Shown piece after piece: positions 5,647 through 6,217 of a stretch of 6,217 nucleotides of DNA; positions within the stretch are counted from its first letter, which is position 1; the number at the start of each line of letters is the position of its first letter. Both the position numbers and the translations under genes were made by a program. The stretch comes from Atribacterota bacterium. GTDB taxonomy: Bacteria > Atribacterota > Phoenicimicrobiia > Phoenicimicrobiales > Phoenicimicrobiaceae. The DNA lies in assembly GCA_030668465.1 (NCBI GenBank), contig DAOUTX010000067.1, positions 1 through 6,217 on the forward strand, in the 5' to 3' direction. A model generated the notes under the pieces. That model did no database searches. It saw only the letters and a list, made by a program, of their open reading frames with translations, and was not told where the DNA came from.

Positions 5647-5687
5647 AACTAAAAACCAACAATAAAAACTAAAAATCAGTAATTATC

Positions 5688-5728
5688 GACTGAATTGACT
5701 GATAGACTGGAAAATCGTTAGACTGGAA
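5688..5728 (+). repeat. Irregular GACTG repeats before the PHP gene
   Basis: GACTG occurs at 5688, 5697, 5705 and 5721. TAGACTGGAA is exact at 5703-5712 and 5719-5728. Spacing is 9, 8 and 16 bp, so the 7-bp phase seen elsewhere is not kept. It ends just upstream of the PHP ribosome binding site. Confidence 0.55.
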
Positions 5729-5734
5729 GATTTT

Positions 5735-5740
5735 AAAGGA
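5735..5740 (+). promoter_or_regulatory. Ribosome binding site of the PHP-domain gene
   Basis: AAAGGA ends 7 nt before ATG 5748. The frame closes upstream with TAG at 5703-5705 and has no other ATG or GTG between, so this fixes the start. Confidence 0.65.
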
Positions 5741-5747
5741 ATTGCAA

Positions 5748-6217
5748 ATGAAGAAGTATTTCATGGATTTCCATGTGCACATTGGTAGAAGCAACAGTGG
5801 AGCTCCTATAAAAATAACTGCTTCCAGAGATTTAACTTTTGCCAACATTGCCCGGGAATGTAAATACAGAAAAGGGATTGATATTGTAGGTATTGTTGAT
5901 TGCGCTTCACCTGAAGTAATTGATGATATTTCCCAGTTAATTAACAACGGAGAAATGAAACCTTTAAAAGAAGGTGGCTTAATTTATCAGGACAAAGTAA
6001 CTGTTATTTTGGGCTCAGAAATTGAAACCAAAGAAAAAGGTGGAGGGCATTCCCATCAAATAGCCTATTTCCCTTATTTTGAAGATATAAAAGAATTTAG
6101 CAAGGCACTATCTCTGCTGGTTACCAATGTGAGTTTAAGCACTCAAAATTGTAAAATTAGTGCTCAGGAAGCCTTTCAAATTATAAATCAGATTGGGGGG
6201 ATTTTAATCCCCGCCCA
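5748..6217 (+). CDS. PHP-domain protein, endonuclease Q (YqxK) family, 3'-truncated by window edge
   Basis: From ATG 5748 the frame stays open to the window end, giving 156 residues of a protein that in this family is usually around 400 long. The N-terminal PHP metal motif is DFHVHIG (7-13, His9 and His11). Family hallmarks follow: GRSNSGAPIKITAS (13-26), GIDIVGIVDCASPEV (43-57), EGGLIY (75-80) and LGSEIET (88-94), with further candidate ligands His101 and His103. The visible end, GGILIPA plus a CA that would begin His, matches the family's IPAH. Characterised endonuclease Q enzymes cut DNA 5' of deaminated bases such as uracil and hypoxanthine; activity of this protein is inferred. In Bacillus subtilis, from memory, the homologue yqxK neighbours nudF, as here. 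The C-terminal half, which carries zinc-binding cysteines in EndoQ, is outside the window. Confidence 0.85.
   Translation, partial: MKKYFMDFHVHIGRSNSGAPIKITASRDLTFANIARECKYRKGIDIVGIVDCASPEVIDDISQLINNGEMKPLKEGGLIYQDKVTVILGSEIETKEKGGGHSHQIAYFPYFEDIKEFSKALSLLVTNVSLSTQNCKISAQEAFQIINQIGGILIPA

Larger units (their letters stand above)
5511..5747. other. 237-bp intergenic gap between nudF and the PHP gene
   Basis: No coding sequence is visible on either strand apart from a minus-strand frame that overlaps the PHP gene and is rejected. After the AGTATCG array come an uninterrupted purine run (5528-5550), an AT-rich stretch with TATAAT (5573-5578) lacking a good -35, a second purine run (5579-5593), the CAGAAGC array with palindrome (5594-5646), CTAAAAA words (5649 and 5669) and GACTG words (5688-5728). 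No hairpin with T run is present. Confidence 0.6.

Noticed and set aside
5480..5728. CRISPR array
   Set aside because: The repeats are only 7-10 bp and degenerate, with no unique spacers of even length and no cas genes nearby.
5669..5947. Minus-strand reading frame of 92 codons
   Set aside because: It is antisense to the start of the PHP gene, where the + frame carries conserved metal-binding motifs.

Overview
The window is AT-rich bacterial DNA in which every recognisable gene lies on the + strand. Strong AGGAGG-type ribosome binding sites, a ferredoxin-linked 2-oxoacid oxidoreductase and overall low GC point to a strict anaerobe, perhaps a Firmicutes relative or a low-GC candidate phylum such as Atribacterota. 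The sequence alone does not settle the taxon.

Region 1 (1-3449) is an oxidoreductase operon. It opens with the 3' part of a MinD/CobQ-like P-loop ATPase (1-639). A small two-cluster ferredoxin subunit, vorD (667-870), follows. After a 188-bp repeat-filled gap come the alpha, beta and gamma subunits vorB, vorA and vorC (1059-3449), packed tightly. Together vorDBAC encode a four-subunit enzyme that oxidatively decarboxylates 2-oxoacids to acyl-CoA and reduces ferredoxin. Whether it prefers branched-chain 2-oxoacids or 2-oxoglutarate cannot be read from the sequence.

Region 2 (3450-3823) is 374 bp with no gene. It holds short degenerate repeats, a REP-like palindrome, a small dyad and a possible promoter.

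Region 3 (3824-5510) is a two-gene unit. It encodes a PepT-like M20 metallopeptidase and a NUDIX ADP-ribose pyrophosphatase (nudF) whose ribosome binding site lies inside the peptidase gene.

Region 4 (5511-5747) is a second long repeat-rich gap, with a purine-rich strand, an AGAAGC array and a clear 27-bp palindrome. Region 5 (5748-6217) is the 5' part of a PHP-domain gene of the endonuclease Q/YqxK family, cut by the window edge.

The most unusual signal is not a gene. All three long gaps carry short words repeated with a period of 7 bp, in different word families, usually with the A-rich strand in the direction of transcription. One array runs into the last codons of nudF. They resemble the heptanucleotide STRR repeats known from cyanobacteria, but this is not an evidently cyanobacterial genome. 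No CRISPR array, transposase, tRNA, rRNA or defence system was seen.
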